A stretch of 64,000 nt of DNA from Azonexus sp. (GTDB taxonomy: Bacteria; Pseudomonadota; Gammaproteobacteria; Burkholderiales; Rhodocyclaceae), in contig JAUYSK010000003.1 in assembly GCA_030696345.1 (NCBI GenBank), forward strand, positions 62,001 to 126,000, given 5' to 3'. Positions 1 to 8,935 of this stretch are shown here, in pieces. The notes below the pieces were generated by a model. That model had not been told where the DNA came from, made no database searches, and saw only the letters and a list, made by a program, of their open reading frames with translations. Position 1 is the stretch's first letter. Each line of letters starts with the position of its first letter. Both the position numbers and the translations under genes were made by a program.

Positions 1-155
1 TGATTGGCGGCGCAGCCGGCGATGAAGCCGAGAACGCGGATGCCGACCTGACCTTCGTGGCCCATACGCCGACTCCGGACTTTGACGACCTGCTCACCTG
101 GATCACGCCAGCCCTGCTCAAATCCCGCTTGGTCGCGGTCGGCAAGCTTCCCTAG
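1..155 (+). CDS. C-terminal end of an unrecognised protein (5' end outside window)
   Basis: An open frame runs from the window edge (first full codon at 3) to a TAG at 153-155 and gives about 50 residues, ending in LVAVGKLP. It contains an acidic Asp/Glu/Ala stretch followed by a more hydrophobic tail with a TWITPALL segment. Codon use matches the neighbouring genes, so it looks like the end of a real gene, but no family can be named from so little sequence. Confidence 0.45.
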   Translation, partial: IGGAAGDEAENADADLTFVAHTPTPDFDDLLTWITPALLKSRLVAVGKLP

Positions 156-244
156 ATCATCTCAAGCACGCCTTTTGGCTTATTGACCTTAACCGCCACC
201 ACTGCCAGACTGGACTATGCAACCGTTATGAGTTCAACCAGCCC

Positions 245-1555
245 GTGAGCCAGCACCCCTTCCTTTTCTCCCTGCGCAACGCCGGCATCAATCCTGATGA
301 CGATGCCGAAATACGGCTGAAGAAATCACTACTGATCTTTGCCACGGGCCTCGTCTGCCTCGGTTCCATGCTCTGGCTTTTCCTCTATGGCCAGATGGGG
401 CCACAGTTTTCGGCAACTGCACCGTTCATTTTTCAGATACTGCTGGTCAGCAACCTGCTTTTCTTTTTCCGTAGCGGCAATTTCGACTTTTTCCGCTACA
501 CACAGTTGGCACTCTTCCTCTTCGCACCTTTTGCCGTGCAATGGAGCATCGGCAACTTCATCACGGCCAGCGGCACCAGCCTGTGGGGCCTGCTGGCGCC
601 GATCGGCGCGGTTCTGTTCTTCGGCGTTCGCGAATCCATCGCCTGGTTCATCGCCTATATTTTCCTGACCGCCCTCTCCGGCTTTTTTGACTACTTCCTG
701 GCTGACAGCCTGGCCGCAACCGCACCCAAAGTAGCGACCCGGACCAGCGTCTTTTTCTTCGCCCTGAATTTCGCGGCAATTTCCAGCATCGTCTATCTGC
801 TGCTGCGCTACGCAGTCCAGGAAAAGGCCAAGGCACAGGCTGAGCTGGAAGCTACCCATTGCCTGCTTCAGGCCGAGCAGGAACGATCCGAACGGCTCTT
901 GCTCAACATCCTGCCCGGCCCGGTCGCCGAACGTCTCAAGCACAACAAGCAGACCATCGCCGACGGTTTTGCCGATGTCACCGTGATGTTCGTTGATATC
1001 GTCAACTTCACCAAGATCGCGGAAGGGCTGTCACCACAACAGGTCTTTGCGATGTTGAACCGCATTTTTTCCTCCTTCGATGAACTGGCAGAAGAGTTTG
1101 GCGTTGAAAAAATCAAGACCATCGGTGACGCCTATATGGTTGCCGGCGGCCTCAACAACGAGCTGACCAATTACTCGAAATCGATCACCGAACTGGCCAT
1201 TGCGATGCGCGATCTGCTGCGCAAGGACTTCGCCATCAACGATATGCACCTGGAAGTGCGCATCGGTATCGGTACCGGACCGATCGTCGCTGGCGTCGTT
1301 GGCAAGAAAAAATTCATCTACGACCTGTGGGGCGACACCGTCAATCTGGCCAGCCGGATCACCAGTGAAGGCGTACCGGGCATGATTCAGGTCGACGAAA
1401 CCACCTACCGGCGACTGAGCGAGCACTTTTCCTTCCATGAACCACAAACAATCTATTTGAAAGGCAAGGGGAACACCGTGGTTTATCGCCTGATCGGCCC
1501 GCAGGACCAAAGCGATGTTTTGCAAAGCGCCATCAGCGACGAGCTGACAGACTGA
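245..1555 (+). CDS. Membrane-bound class III adenylate cyclase
   Basis: Predicted to make cAMP from ATP at the inner membrane. The 436-residue protein has five to six hydrophobic segments in residues 25-190, a short Glu/Ala/Lys-rich linker to about 215, and a class III cyclase catalytic domain to about 420. Visible motifs are FVDIVNFT with the first metal-binding Asp (about 248), KTIGDAYM with the Lys that reads adenine (about 291), and YDLWGDTVNLASR, which carries the partner Asp and the transition-state Asn and Arg. The Lys/Asp pair favours ATP over GTP. The start is a GTG because the nearby ATGs at 217 and 228 are out of frame and soon stop. The 3' end overlaps the convergent kinase gene by 23 bases. 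Confidence 0.88.
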   Translation: MSQHPFLFSLRNAGINPDDDAEIRLKKSLLIFATGLVCLGSMLWLFLYGQMGPQFSATAPFIFQILLVSNLLFFFRSGNFDFFRYTQLALFLFAPFAVQWSIGNFITASGTSLWGLLAPIGAVLFFGVRESIAWFIAYIFLTALSGFFDYFLADSLAATAPKVATRTSVFFFALNFAAISSIVYLLLRYAVQEKAKAQAELEATHCLLQAEQERSERLLLNILPGPVAERLKHNKQTIADGFADVTVMFVDIVNFTKIAEGLSPQQVFAMLNRIFSSFDELAEEFGVEKIKTIGDAYMVAGGLNNELTNYSKSITELAIAMRDLLRKDFAINDMHLEVRIGIGTGPIVAGVVGKKKFIYDLWGDTVNLASRITSEGVPGMIQVDETTYRRLSEHFSFHEPQTIYLKGKGNTVVYRLIGPQDQSDVLQSAISDELTD

Positions 1556-3215
1556 ATGCCACCCGACCCGGTCGGTTCGCGATCAATTCCAGGCTATAGC
1601 CTGCCGCTTCGGCTTGACGGGTGGCGTGAAAAAGACCTATTCCCAGCCCATCTTCCGAACTGACCGGCTCATGCAAAATGGTGTCCGCGACCTCCGAAGC
1701 GACCGGCTCACCATCGTCAGCCACCATCAGTCCGGCATGAGCAAAGCTGACTCGGATACCCAGCCCCGGTTGGCGCTGACGTTTGGCTAGCGCGTTCTGC
1801 AACAAGTTTTCCACGACGCTATCGAACAGGCTTCTGGGTACCATCTCATCGGGTTCGGGCAGCCCGTCCCAGACAATATCGGCATGACCATAGCGGTCTT
1901 TCAAACTTTCCCACCAGACCGCTGCATCAACGCGCTCAGAGCCATCAACTTGAGGCGACTGCAGCTTTTCCAGCGTGACCTTCAGCCGTTCGGTAATCTG
2001 CGGCAACTGTCGGCTTAACAGGCCGGCCAGTTCGGCGGGATTACCCGGCCGAGAAGCCGCATAGCAAAGGACCTGTAACGACTGCAGGATATTTTTTACG
2101 TCATGAGTGACGCGGGCGCCGGTCTCATACACCGCCTGCAGATACCCCATGCGCTGCAATTGGGAAGCCTGGCGCTTGACCAGATAGAATTCAGCGGCCA
2201 GCCGTAGCAACCACTCGACATGCCATCGCATTGATGGCGATGGCGCCAACCGAAAATAGACCACCAGAGAAAATTCTCTGGCCTGGTAAACGTGACTATG
2301 CGGGGTTCGCTCGCCCGACTGCCCAAGCTCGCCTGCCGCCTCCCAGGAAGCGCCCATTACCCACGGCATACCTTGCAAACGCTCCATTGCAGCACCGAGA
2401 AAACGGCCCGGATCGACCTCTTTTTCGCTTTCCTCGGACAGCTGTACCAGCCATTGCTCAAGGGGCATCCCCACCGACAGCAGATAGCGCGACAAGGCAG
2501 AACCCACGCCCGAAAAGCCGGCGCGCGGATTCCAGGCCCAAGCCACGACCAGCAAGGCGCCGGCTACAGTCAGCGAGGTTTTGAACAGGGATTCGACGTA
2601 ACTGACTCCGCCGACCAGCATGTAAGCCAGCGCGCCCAGCACAAAAACCGCCAGCACCAGAAAAACCAGCATGCCATAGAACAGATCAAAGGCATCACCG
2701 GCCCGTCGCCGTGGCGCCCGCGCAGGAAAGACCAGCAGTAGCGGCAGAAGCAAAGGCATCAGGCGAGCAAATATGTCACGCGGCAAGGGGTCGAGCACGA
2801 CGGCAGGAGAAACCTCCGGGACCACCCCAAATACCGTTACGCCGACCAGATAGCCAAAAGCGAGCAAATAGCCCGTCCGTTCCCCCCGGCGCTCCGTCCA
2901 CAACACACGCCCACCAATCGCAGCTGCCAGCGCACCGCACCAGATCAGCAACAGCCACGGGCCGAGAAACCAGGTGGAGACCAGCGCCGCTGCAAAAAGC
3001 ATCGCACCCTGGCGCAAACTGATACGCCGCTCGCCGGCAACGAACGGTTGCCAGATCAGGAACAACCCGAGCGCAACCAGCCATAGCAGTCGGATAGCCG
3101 GAATTTTCCAGCCGCCGAAGGCCAGCACATGCAACATCAGCAGATGGCCAGCCAGTAAAAAATGGGGCCAGTCGCCCAACCGCGCTTTGAAATCTCGCTT
3201 TTGACCAGTGTTCAT
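1533..3215 (-). CDS. Membrane histidine kinase, HDVKN-type H-box
   Basis: A two-component sensor kinase of 560 residues if it starts at the MNTGQKRDF methionine; an in-frame ATG 23 codons upstream is possible. The N-terminal half has about eight hydrophobic segments. The C-terminal half has the phosphoacceptor H-box RVTHDVKNILQSL (about 368-380), the N-box VENLLQNA, the G1 motif VADDGEP and the G2 motif GLGIGLFHATR. The HDVKN H-box and polytopic sensor recall PrsK-type kinases of exopolysaccharide/PEP-CTERM systems rather than PilS; this is inference. No response regulator is adjacent. It diverges from a sigma-54-promoted pilin gene, so a link to an NtrC-type regulator elsewhere is plausible but unproven. 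Confidence 0.82.
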   Translation of the reverse strand: MNTGQKRDFKARLGDWPHFLLAGHLLMLHVLAFGGWKIPAIRLLWLVALGLFLIWQPFVAGERRISLRQGAMLFAAALVSTWFLGPWLLLIWCGALAAAIGGRVLWTERRGERTGYLLAFGYLVGVTVFGVVPEVSPAVVLDPLPRDIFARLMPLLLPLLLVFPARAPRRRAGDAFDLFYGMLVFLVLAVFVLGALAYMLVGGVSYVESLFKTSLTVAGALLVVAWAWNPRAGFSGVGSALSRYLLSVGMPLEQWLVQLSEESEKEVDPGRFLGAAMERLQGMPWVMGASWEAAGELGQSGERTPHSHVYQAREFSLVVYFRLAPSPSMRWHVEWLLRLAAEFYLVKRQASQLQRMGYLQAVYETGARVTHDVKNILQSLQVLCYAASRPGNPAELAGLLSRQLPQITERLKVTLEKLQSPQVDGSERVDAAVWWESLKDRYGHADIVWDGLPEPDEMVPRSLFDSVVENLLQNALAKRQRQPGLGIRVSFAHAGLMVADDGEPVASEVADTILHEPVSSEDGLGIGLFHATRQAEAAGYSLELIANRPGRVAFSLSARR

Positions 3216-3294
3216 TTCAGAAACAATCTGTCCAGTTTTCGACACTTTTTTACGAAAAAACGGGGAAAAATGACAAATTCCCACTTTATATCAC

Positions 3295-3310
3295 TGGCAC
3301 AAAATTTGCT
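3295..3310 (+). promoter_or_regulatory. Sigma-54 (-24/-12) promoter of the pilin gene
   Basis: TGGCAC at 3295-3300, five bases, then TTGCT at 3306-3310 match the RpoN consensus with exact spacing. It lies 36 bases before the prepilin ATG at 3346. Type IV pilins are often RpoN-dependent, which fits. Confidence 0.8.
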
Positions 3311-3345
3311 GATATTCAAACAGGAAAATTCAATCGGAGCATGCC

Positions 3346-4035
3346 ATGAAAAGCCATCAAAAAGGCTTCACCCTCGTCGAAATCGCCATCGTGCTGGTCA
3401 TTATCGGCCTGTTACTGGGTGGCGTGCTCAAAGGGCAGGAGTTGATCAATAGCGCGAAAGTCAAAAACATGGTTGGGGATTTCCGTACAACCTCAGCTTT
3501 GATTTACGGCTATCAGGACCGTTTCAAGAATTTTCCTGGTGACCAAAACCAGGCCCAACTTGACGCGGGATTCGGACTTGGCGTTGCGACAGCCTGCACT
3601 CCGGCCGCAGCGGGCCTTTGCACTGCCAACAATGGTCGCCTTGATGGTGACTGGGATGCAGGTGCAATCACTTCTGAAACATTCGTCTTCTGGCAGCATG
3701 TTCGTTTGGCTAACCTAGCCACCGGCGCAACAAATACCGGAGATCCCAATTACGCGCCACGGAACGCCGATGGCGGTCGTCTTGGTGTAGAAAGCGGGGT
3801 CAGCGCTGCCGGTTTAGCCACACCATTTATCGCCGCCATGCGCGGATCAGCCTATGTCTGTTCGAATGGTGTGCTTGGCCGCTATGTTCGGCAAATCGAC
3901 ACAACCATGGACGATGGCAACACCGCCGGCGGTTCAGTACAGGCCGTTCCAATGGGCTCCGCCCGTGGCACAGCAGCCACAGCGACCATAAACATTCAGG
4001 ATGGCCAGCAATACATCGTTTGTGCCAGCCTCTGA
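3346..4035 (+). CDS. Type IV pilin-like / type II pseudopilin-like prepilin
   Basis: A 229-residue protein with a short basic leader and the prepilin peptidase site KG|FTLVEIAIV; Glu at mature position 5 is present. The hydrophobic helix continues through VLVIIGLLLGGVLKG. The rest is a soluble domain with four cysteines and GDQNQAQ and Asn/Gly-rich stretches, like the pilin-like proteins found as single genes in many betaproteobacteria. It is longer than a typical major PilA (about 140-160), so a minor or specialised pilin is as likely. The ribosome site CGGAG lies about eight bases before ATG. It is single-gene, with its own sigma-54 promoter and terminator. Confidence 0.85.
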   Translation: MKSHQKGFTLVEIAIVLVIIGLLLGGVLKGQELINSAKVKNMVGDFRTTSALIYGYQDRFKNFPGDQNQAQLDAGFGLGVATACTPAAAGLCTANNGRLDGDWDAGAITSETFVFWQHVRLANLATGATNTGDPNYAPRNADGGRLGVESGVSAAGLATPFIAAMRGSAYVCSNGVLGRYVRQIDTTMDDGNTAGGSVQAVPMGSARGTAATATINIQDGQQYIVCASL

Positions 4036-4054
4036 CACTGAGCACATTTGATTG

Positions 4055-4078
4055 AAGCCCGCTTCGGCGGGCTTTTTC
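4055..4078. terminator. Rho-independent terminator after the pilin gene
   Basis: AAGCCCGC and GCGGGCTT form a perfect 8-bp stem around a TTCG tetraloop, followed by a T run. It lies between the convergent pilin gene and the antiporter gene; its right edge touches the antiporter stop codon. Confidence 0.85.
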
Positions 4079-6038
4079 ATTTCTGCAGCAGCCTTTCCTC
4101 AGCCGCCGAAACCGCCTCCGGGTTGCCCAAAACCACCACCACATCTCCCAACTCAAGCCGCGTTTCCGGCGCCGGTTCAACCGCCCGAATACCGCGCCGC
4201 CTTATGGCGCTGACTTCACACCCCAGTTCGTCAAGATCGACGTCATCCAGCGTCTGGCCAATCGCTGCTGAACCCGCGACGAGCAAAATGGAATGCAGGC
4301 GGGGCTCATGGTGGTCATCGTCGTCGTCATGTTCTCGATCACTCAGGCCGCGATAGAAGCCTCGAAGCAGGCTGTAGCGCTCGGAGCGGGTCTGACGGAT
4401 GCGCTTGAGTACACGATTGATCGGAATGCCAAGCAATACCAGCGCATGCGACGCGAGCATCAGGCTGGCTTCCAGCGCTTCTGGCACGACTTCTGCCGCG
4501 CCGGCATGTCGTAGCCGGTCCATGTCGCGCTCATCAGCAGTCCGCACCACCACCGGCAAGTCGGGGCGGAGCGATTGCACGTGATGCAATACTTTTTCGG
4601 CAAGCAGCGTATCGCTGACGGTGACAATCACCACACTTGCCCGCATCAGGCCAGCCGCAACCAGAGTCTCCTTCCGGCCGACATCGCCGAAAACGACGTT
4701 CTCGCCCCCAGCCGCGGCCTCTCTGACACGATCGGGATCAAGGTCGAGCGCGATGTAATTGACCCCCTCCTGCCCGAGAAATCGCGCCAGATACTGACCA
4801 TTGCGTCCGAAACCGCAAAGGATGGCATGCTTTTCCGTCCCCATCGACTGGGCGGCGATCTTGGTCAAGTGCATCGAACGCATCAGCCATTCGCTGGCGA
4901 CGAAGCGCATGACGAGCTTTTCACTGTATTGAACGATGAAGGGCGCAATCAGCATGGAAAGTACCAGCGCCGTCAGGGCCACCTGCTCGATCTCTTTCGG
5001 CATGCGGGTAATTTCACCGAGCAACACAAAACCGAATTCACCACCGGCACAGAGCCACAGGGCCGAGCGGATCGAATTTCCGGGCGTTGAGCCCAGCCGC
5101 CAGGAGAGCAATCCGACGACGACACTCTTGATCACGAGCAGGGCGACTAGCACCAGCAAGACCTGCCACCACAGACCGACCAACAATTGCATATCGAGCT
5201 TGACCCCGATGGTGACGAAGAACAGCCCCATCAGCACATCGCGGAATGGCTTGATGTCCTCTTCCACCTGCAGGCGATATTCCGTCTCGGAGATCAGCAT
5301 GCCGGCAACAAAGGCGCCCAGCGCCAGGGACAGCCCGGCCAGTTCGGTCACCGTGGCAAGGCCCAGCGTAATCAGCAAGACGTTGAGGACGAACACTTCG
5401 GAAGACTTGGCCCGGGCAACGAAGTGAAACCACTTGCGCATCAGCTTCTGGCCAAAAACCAGAATCACGGCAAGCACCACCACTGCCTTGAGCAGCGCGA
5501 TACCGAGCAGGATGGCGAGTTTCTCCGGCGGCTGGGTCAGCGCCGGTATCACTACCAGCAAGGGCACCACGGCAAGATCCTGGAACAACAGTACGCCCAT
5601 GATTTCGCGGCCATGTGCCGAATCAAGCTGCATGCGTTCAACCAGGAGCTTGGTCAGAACGGCTGTTGAAGACATGGCGAAAACACCACCCAGCGCAATA
5701 CCAAGTTGCCAGTTGATGCCAAGCGCCATGACCAGCAGGGTCATCAACACCATGGTCACTACCACTTGCAACAACCCCAAGCCGAATACGATGCGCTTCA
5801 TCGCATAGAGTTTGGGCAAGGAAAACTCGAGGCCGATCGAGAACATCAGGAAAACCACACCGAATTCGGCAAGGTATTCCGCACGATGCATCTCGTTCAT
5901 CAGATTCAGCGCGTGCGGGCCGATCAGGCTGCCTACCAGAAGGTAGCCCAGCACCGGAGGCAGGTTAAAGCGCCGGAAGATGACAACGGCCACCACCGAG
6001 GCACCAAGCAGCAGGAGGACGAGAGACAGTGCGCTCAA
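4077..6038 (-). CDS. CPA2-family monovalent cation:proton antiporter with RCK domain (KefB/KefC-like)
   Basis: Predicted K+ (or Na+)/H+ exchange across the inner membrane. The 653-residue protein starts with about 12 hydrophobic helices (residues 1-375) including the GALLAGM/LIS-like ALGAFVAGMLISETEY segment typical of CPA2 antiporters. An RCK_N/TrkA-N nucleotide-binding domain follows (about 400-520) with the Rossmann motif CGFGRNGQYLARFL. A TrkA_C-like domain with an acidic/His linker (DDDDDHHE) ends it. Length is close to E. coli KefC. No KefF/KefG ancillary oxidoreductase gene lies next to it, so glutathione gating is not shown. It diverges from kdsD with a 52-base gap. Confidence 0.88.
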   Translation of the reverse strand: MSALSLVLLLLGASVVAVVIFRRFNLPPVLGYLLVGSLIGPHALNLMNEMHRAEYLAEFGVVFLMFSIGLEFSLPKLYAMKRIVFGLGLLQVVVTMVLMTLLVMALGINWQLGIALGGVFAMSSTAVLTKLLVERMQLDSAHGREIMGVLLFQDLAVVPLLVVIPALTQPPEKLAILLGIALLKAVVVLAVILVFGQKLMRKWFHFVARAKSSEVFVLNVLLITLGLATVTELAGLSLALGAFVAGMLISETEYRLQVEEDIKPFRDVLMGLFFVTIGVKLDMQLLVGLWWQVLLVLVALLVIKSVVVGLLSWRLGSTPGNSIRSALWLCAGGEFGFVLLGEITRMPKEIEQVALTALVLSMLIAPFIVQYSEKLVMRFVASEWLMRSMHLTKIAAQSMGTEKHAILCGFGRNGQYLARFLGQEGVNYIALDLDPDRVREAAAGGENVVFGDVGRKETLVAAGLMRASVVIVTVSDTLLAEKVLHHVQSLRPDLPVVVRTADERDMDRLRHAGAAEVVPEALEASLMLASHALVLLGIPINRVLKRIRQTRSERYSLLRGFYRGLSDREHDDDDDHHEPRLHSILLVAGSAAIGQTLDDVDLDELGCEVSAIRRRGIRAVEPAPETRLELGDVVVVLGNPEAVSAAEERLLQK

Positions 6039-6090
6039 GGGGCTTTCCGCGATTCAGGTATACTTCGGCCATCATAACCGCAGCCCGCCC

Positions 6091-7089
6091 ATGAACCCAA
6101 GCCCATCTACTTCTCGTTACTCGCCGGAACGCGCTCTGGAACTGGGGCGCCAGACGCTGAGCATCGAGGCTGCTGCGGTCGACGCCCTCAAAAGCCGAAT
6201 TAATGGCGACTTTGCCAGTGCCGTCGAACTCATTCTGAACAGCCACGGGCGCGTCATCGTCAGTGGCATGGGCAAATCTGGCCATATCGCCCGCAAGATT
6301 GCGGCAACCATGGCCAGCACAGGCACCCCGGCCTATTTCGTGCACCCCGCCGAAGCCAGCCACGGCGATCTTGGCATGATTACCCGCGACGACGTGCTGT
6401 TGGCGCTGTCGAATTCGGGCGAATCAGAAGAGTTGCTGCGCATCGTGCCGCTGGTCAAGCGCCAAGGTGCCAGGCTGATTTCGATGACTGGCAACCCGGC
6501 TTCGACGCTGGCCCGCGAAGCCGATATTCATCTCGACGCTAGCGTCGAGCAGGAAGCCTGCCCGCACAACCTTGCCCCGACCGCCAGCACTACCGCAGCG
6601 CTGGCCCTGGGGGATGCGCTGGCCGTGGCGCTGCTCGATGCCCGCGGGTTCGGGCCGGATGATTTCGCCCGCTCCCACCCCGGCGGCTCGCTCGGGCGCC
6701 GCTTGTTGACCCACGTCAGTGATGTCATGCGCCAGCTCGACCAGGTGCCTGCCGTATCGCCCGAAACCAATATTACCGATGCCATCGTCGCCATGTCACG
6801 TGGCGGCCTTGGGCTGGTGGCGGTTACCGACGCAGAAGGCAAGGCACTCGGCATATTTACCGATGGTGACTTGCGCCGATCCTTTGAAAAACGTATCGAC
6901 CTGCGGCAGGGCGAGATCGCCTCGGTCATGCACAGCGCGCCGCACAGCATCGCACCCGAGCGCCTGGCGGTCGAAGCCGTCGAAATGATGGAGCGCCTGC
7001 GCATCAACGCGTTGCTCGTTGCCGACCCAAGCGGCCGCCTGGTTGGCGCGCTCAACATGCACGATCTGTTCACCGCCAAGGTCATCTGA
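6091..7089 (+). CDS. kdsD: D-arabinose-5-phosphate isomerase
   Basis: Interconverts ribulose 5-phosphate and arabinose 5-phosphate, the first step of Kdo synthesis for lipopolysaccharide; cytoplasmic. The 332-residue protein has an SIS domain (about 30-185) with VSGMGKSGHIARKIAATM and the TSTGTPAYF-like MASTGTPAYFVHP and LSNSGES segments, and two CBS domains (about 205-332). The start is the MNPSPSTS ATG; longer in-frame reading would run into the antiporter promoter region. The stop overlaps the kdsC start by one base (TGATG), so translation is coupled. A possible -10 element TATACT lies at 6059-6064 without a clear -35. Confidence 0.95.
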   Translation: MNPSPSTSRYSPERALELGRQTLSIEAAAVDALKSRINGDFASAVELILNSHGRVIVSGMGKSGHIARKIAATMASTGTPAYFVHPAEASHGDLGMITRDDVLLALSNSGESEELLRIVPLVKRQGARLISMTGNPASTLAREADIHLDASVEQEACPHNLAPTASTTAALALGDALAVALLDARGFGPDDFARSHPGGSLGRRLLTHVSDVMRQLDQVPAVSPETNITDAIVAMSRGGLGLVAVTDAEGKALGIFTDGDLRRSFEKRIDLRQGEIASVMHSAPHSIAPERLAVEAVEMMERLRINALLVADPSGRLVGALNMHDLFTAKVI

Positions 7090-7616
7090 TGGACGCCAAA
7101 ACCCGCGCTACCCGCATCAAGCTCGTCGCCTTCGACATTGACGGCGTGATGACCGACGGTGGCCTGCACTACACCGACGATGGCGGTGAATTAAAAACCT
7201 TCAACGTCCAGGACGGACTCGGCCTCGTCCTGATGCGCCGCGCCGGTATCGAACTGGCCATCGTGACGGGTCGCACTTCAGGCGTCGTTGCCGCCCGCGC
7301 CGCTGACCTCGGCATCGAACATGTGTACCAAGGCGTTGCCAACAAGCGCGTCGCCGTTGGCGGCCTGCTGGAAAAACTGGGCCTGCAGTGGGCAGACTGT
7401 GCCTTCATGGGTGACGACCTGATCGACCTGCCTGCAATGACCCTGTGCGGCCTCGCCATTGCCCCGGCAAATGCGCGCCCCATCGTCAAGGAGCGTGCCC
7501 ACGCCATCACCGATGCTGCTGGCGGCCACGGTGCCGTGCGTGAGGCCATTGAATTCATCCTGAAGGCCCAGGACAAGCTGGAAGCGGCGTTCGCGCCCTA
7601 TCTTGAGTCGCAATGA
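7089..7616 (+). CDS. kdsC: 3-deoxy-D-manno-octulosonate 8-phosphate phosphatase
   Basis: HAD-family phosphatase that releases Kdo from Kdo-8-phosphate in the cytoplasm. The 175-residue length is typical. Motif I is AFDIDGVMTDG, motif II VTGRTS and motif III FMGDDLIDLPAM; there is no large cap domain, as usual in KdsC, which works as a tetramer. It sits between kdsD and lptC with overlaps of one base upstream and four bases downstream, giving a single LPS-precursor and transport operon. Confidence 0.95.
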   Translation: MDAKTRATRIKLVAFDIDGVMTDGGLHYTDDGGELKTFNVQDGLGLVLMRRAGIELAIVTGRTSGVVAARAADLGIEHVYQGVANKRVAVGGLLEKLGLQWADCAFMGDDLIDLPAMTLCGLAIAPANARPIVKERAHAITDAAGGHGAVREAIEFILKAQDKLEAAFAPYLESQ

Positions 7617-8194
7617 AACACTGGCCCAGCCAACTCTTTCCGGTGATTTTGCTGGCATTGCTGGCCGGACTCAGCTTCTGGCTGCAAAAAGCTGTCGATA
7701 TTGGTGAACCCAAACACGATGGCAAGCTGCGCCATGACCCGGACGCCATTGCCGAAAATTTTGAAATTCGCCGCTTTGACTCTACCGGCCAAGTCAAATA
7801 CCGCTTGACCGCGCCCTATCTGGTCCATTTCCCTGACGATGACAGCTCCGAGCTCAAGTCCCCAAAGCTGACCAGCTATCGACTGAACGCGCCGCCCGTC
7901 GAGATCGTTTCAAAGCTGGCCAAAGTGACCTCCAAGGGTGAAACGATCTACCTCTGGGATGACGTCAGTGTTACCCGCGCCGCAACGGCTGATCGCCCGG
8001 AAATGGTCGCCCGCATGCCGGACCTGACCGCCCAGCCGGATGCCGGCTTCGCCTTCACCAACAGCCCGGTGGAAATCACCCAGGGGCAGTCCTGGATCAA
8101 GGGCGTTGGCGCAACACTTGACGACAACACCTCCACCCTCGTTCTGCAGTCACGGGTCACCGGCCTGTACATCCGCACCAGGACAACACCATGA
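7613..8194 (+). CDS. lptC: LPS export protein LptC
   Basis: Inner-membrane-anchored periplasmic protein of the LPS transport bridge, passing LPS from LptBFG to LptA. The 193-residue protein has one N-terminal membrane helix (FPVILLALLAGLSFWL) and a periplasmic beta-jellyroll with the YRLTAPYLVHFPDD segment typical of the family. ATGA overlap with kdsC and another ATGA overlap with lptA indicate translational coupling. Confidence 0.92.
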   Translation: MKHWPSQLFPVILLALLAGLSFWLQKAVDIGEPKHDGKLRHDPDAIAENFEIRRFDSTGQVKYRLTAPYLVHFPDDDSSELKSPKLTSYRLNAPPVEIVSKLAKVTSKGETIYLWDDVSVTRAATADRPEMVARMPDLTAQPDAGFAFTNSPVEITQGQSWIKGVGATLDDNTSTLVLQSRVTGLYIRTRTTP

Positions 8195-8793
8195 TGCTTC
8201 GTATCGCCACCCTGACTCTCTGCCTGCTTACCACGCCACTTGCGCTGGCCGAACGGGCTGACCGTGACAAGCCAATGCAACTCGAAGCCAACCGGATTTC
8301 AATTGATGACGCCAAAAAAATCCAGATCCTTGAAGGCGATGTCCTGATTACCAAGGGCACGATGACGCTCAAGGCCGAGCGTGTGGTTGTCACCGAAGAT
8401 CAGTATGGTTTCCAGAAGGGCGTCGCCTTCAGTGGCAAGGATGGCCTGGCGCGCTTCCGCCAGAAGCGTGAAGGCAAAGAGGAGTACATGGAAGGTGAAG
8501 CCGAGCGCATCGAATACAACAGCAACAGCGAAATCACCGAGTTGTTTCACCGCGCCTGGGTGAAGAGCGGTGAGGATCAGGTCAAGGGCGATTACATCTG
8601 GTACGACGCTGTCAGCGAAAAATATCTTGTCACCGCCGGCGCGGCTCGTGACCCGAAAGCCCCGCCGCCCCGCGTTCGCGCCATCATCCAGCCGAAAAAC
8701 AAAAAGAGCGAACCGGAACGCCCGGCCTCCCGCCCCGAACGGCTTGAATTGAAGGGGGCTGGTGGCCTGAGCCTGCCGGATGCACAGCAGTAG
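8191..8793 (+). CDS. lptA: LPS transport periplasmic protein LptA
   Basis: Periplasmic bridge subunit that carries LPS to the outer membrane. Of 200 residues, the first about 21 form a signal peptide ending LALA before ERADRD. The OstA-like fold shows MQLEANRISIDDAKKI and GDVLITKGTM. The C-terminus is a Pro/Lys/Arg-rich tail. In most proteobacteria lptB and rpoN follow directly; here the next gene on this strand is a phasin after a 234-base gap with its own promoter. Confidence 0.92.
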   Translation: MMLRIATLTLCLLTTPLALAERADRDKPMQLEANRISIDDAKKIQILEGDVLITKGTMTLKAERVVVTEDQYGFQKGVAFSGKDGLARFRQKREGKEEYMEGEAERIEYNSNSEITELFHRAWVKSGEDQVKGDYIWYDAVSEKYLVTAGAARDPKAPPPRVRAIIQPKNKKSEPERPASRPERLELKGAGGLSLPDAQQ

Positions 8794-8884
8794 TGCATTT
8801 GCCAAAATCGCTGCAAGAAAACCCCCAGCCGAAGCGGCTTTTGAGCAGCCACAAGAAACTGTTTAATCAGGAGCTTACGGTCAA

Positions 8885-8922
8885 TTGTGCACCGCACAAA
8901 ATAATTGTTGACAATGCAACAA
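8885..8922. promoter_or_regulatory. Two inverted repeats at the phasin promoter (candidate operator)
   Basis: TTGTGC-ACC-GCACAA (8885-8899) and TTGTTG-ACAATG-CAACAA (8905-8922) are perfect inverted repeats in tandem; the second covers the -35 box. TGC/GCA-rich palindromes are the type of site bound by PhaR, the PHA-responsive repressor of phasin genes; assigning PhaR here is inference. Confidence 0.5.
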
Positions 8923-8935
8923 TCACTTCTATAAT
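8908..8935 (+). promoter_or_regulatory. Near-consensus sigma-70 promoter of phasin gene 1
   Basis: TTGACA at 8908-8913 and TATAAT at 8930-8935 are both perfect boxes with a 16-base spacer, about 90 bases before the phasin ATG. Such a strong promoter fits an abundant granule-coating protein. Confidence 0.8.
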
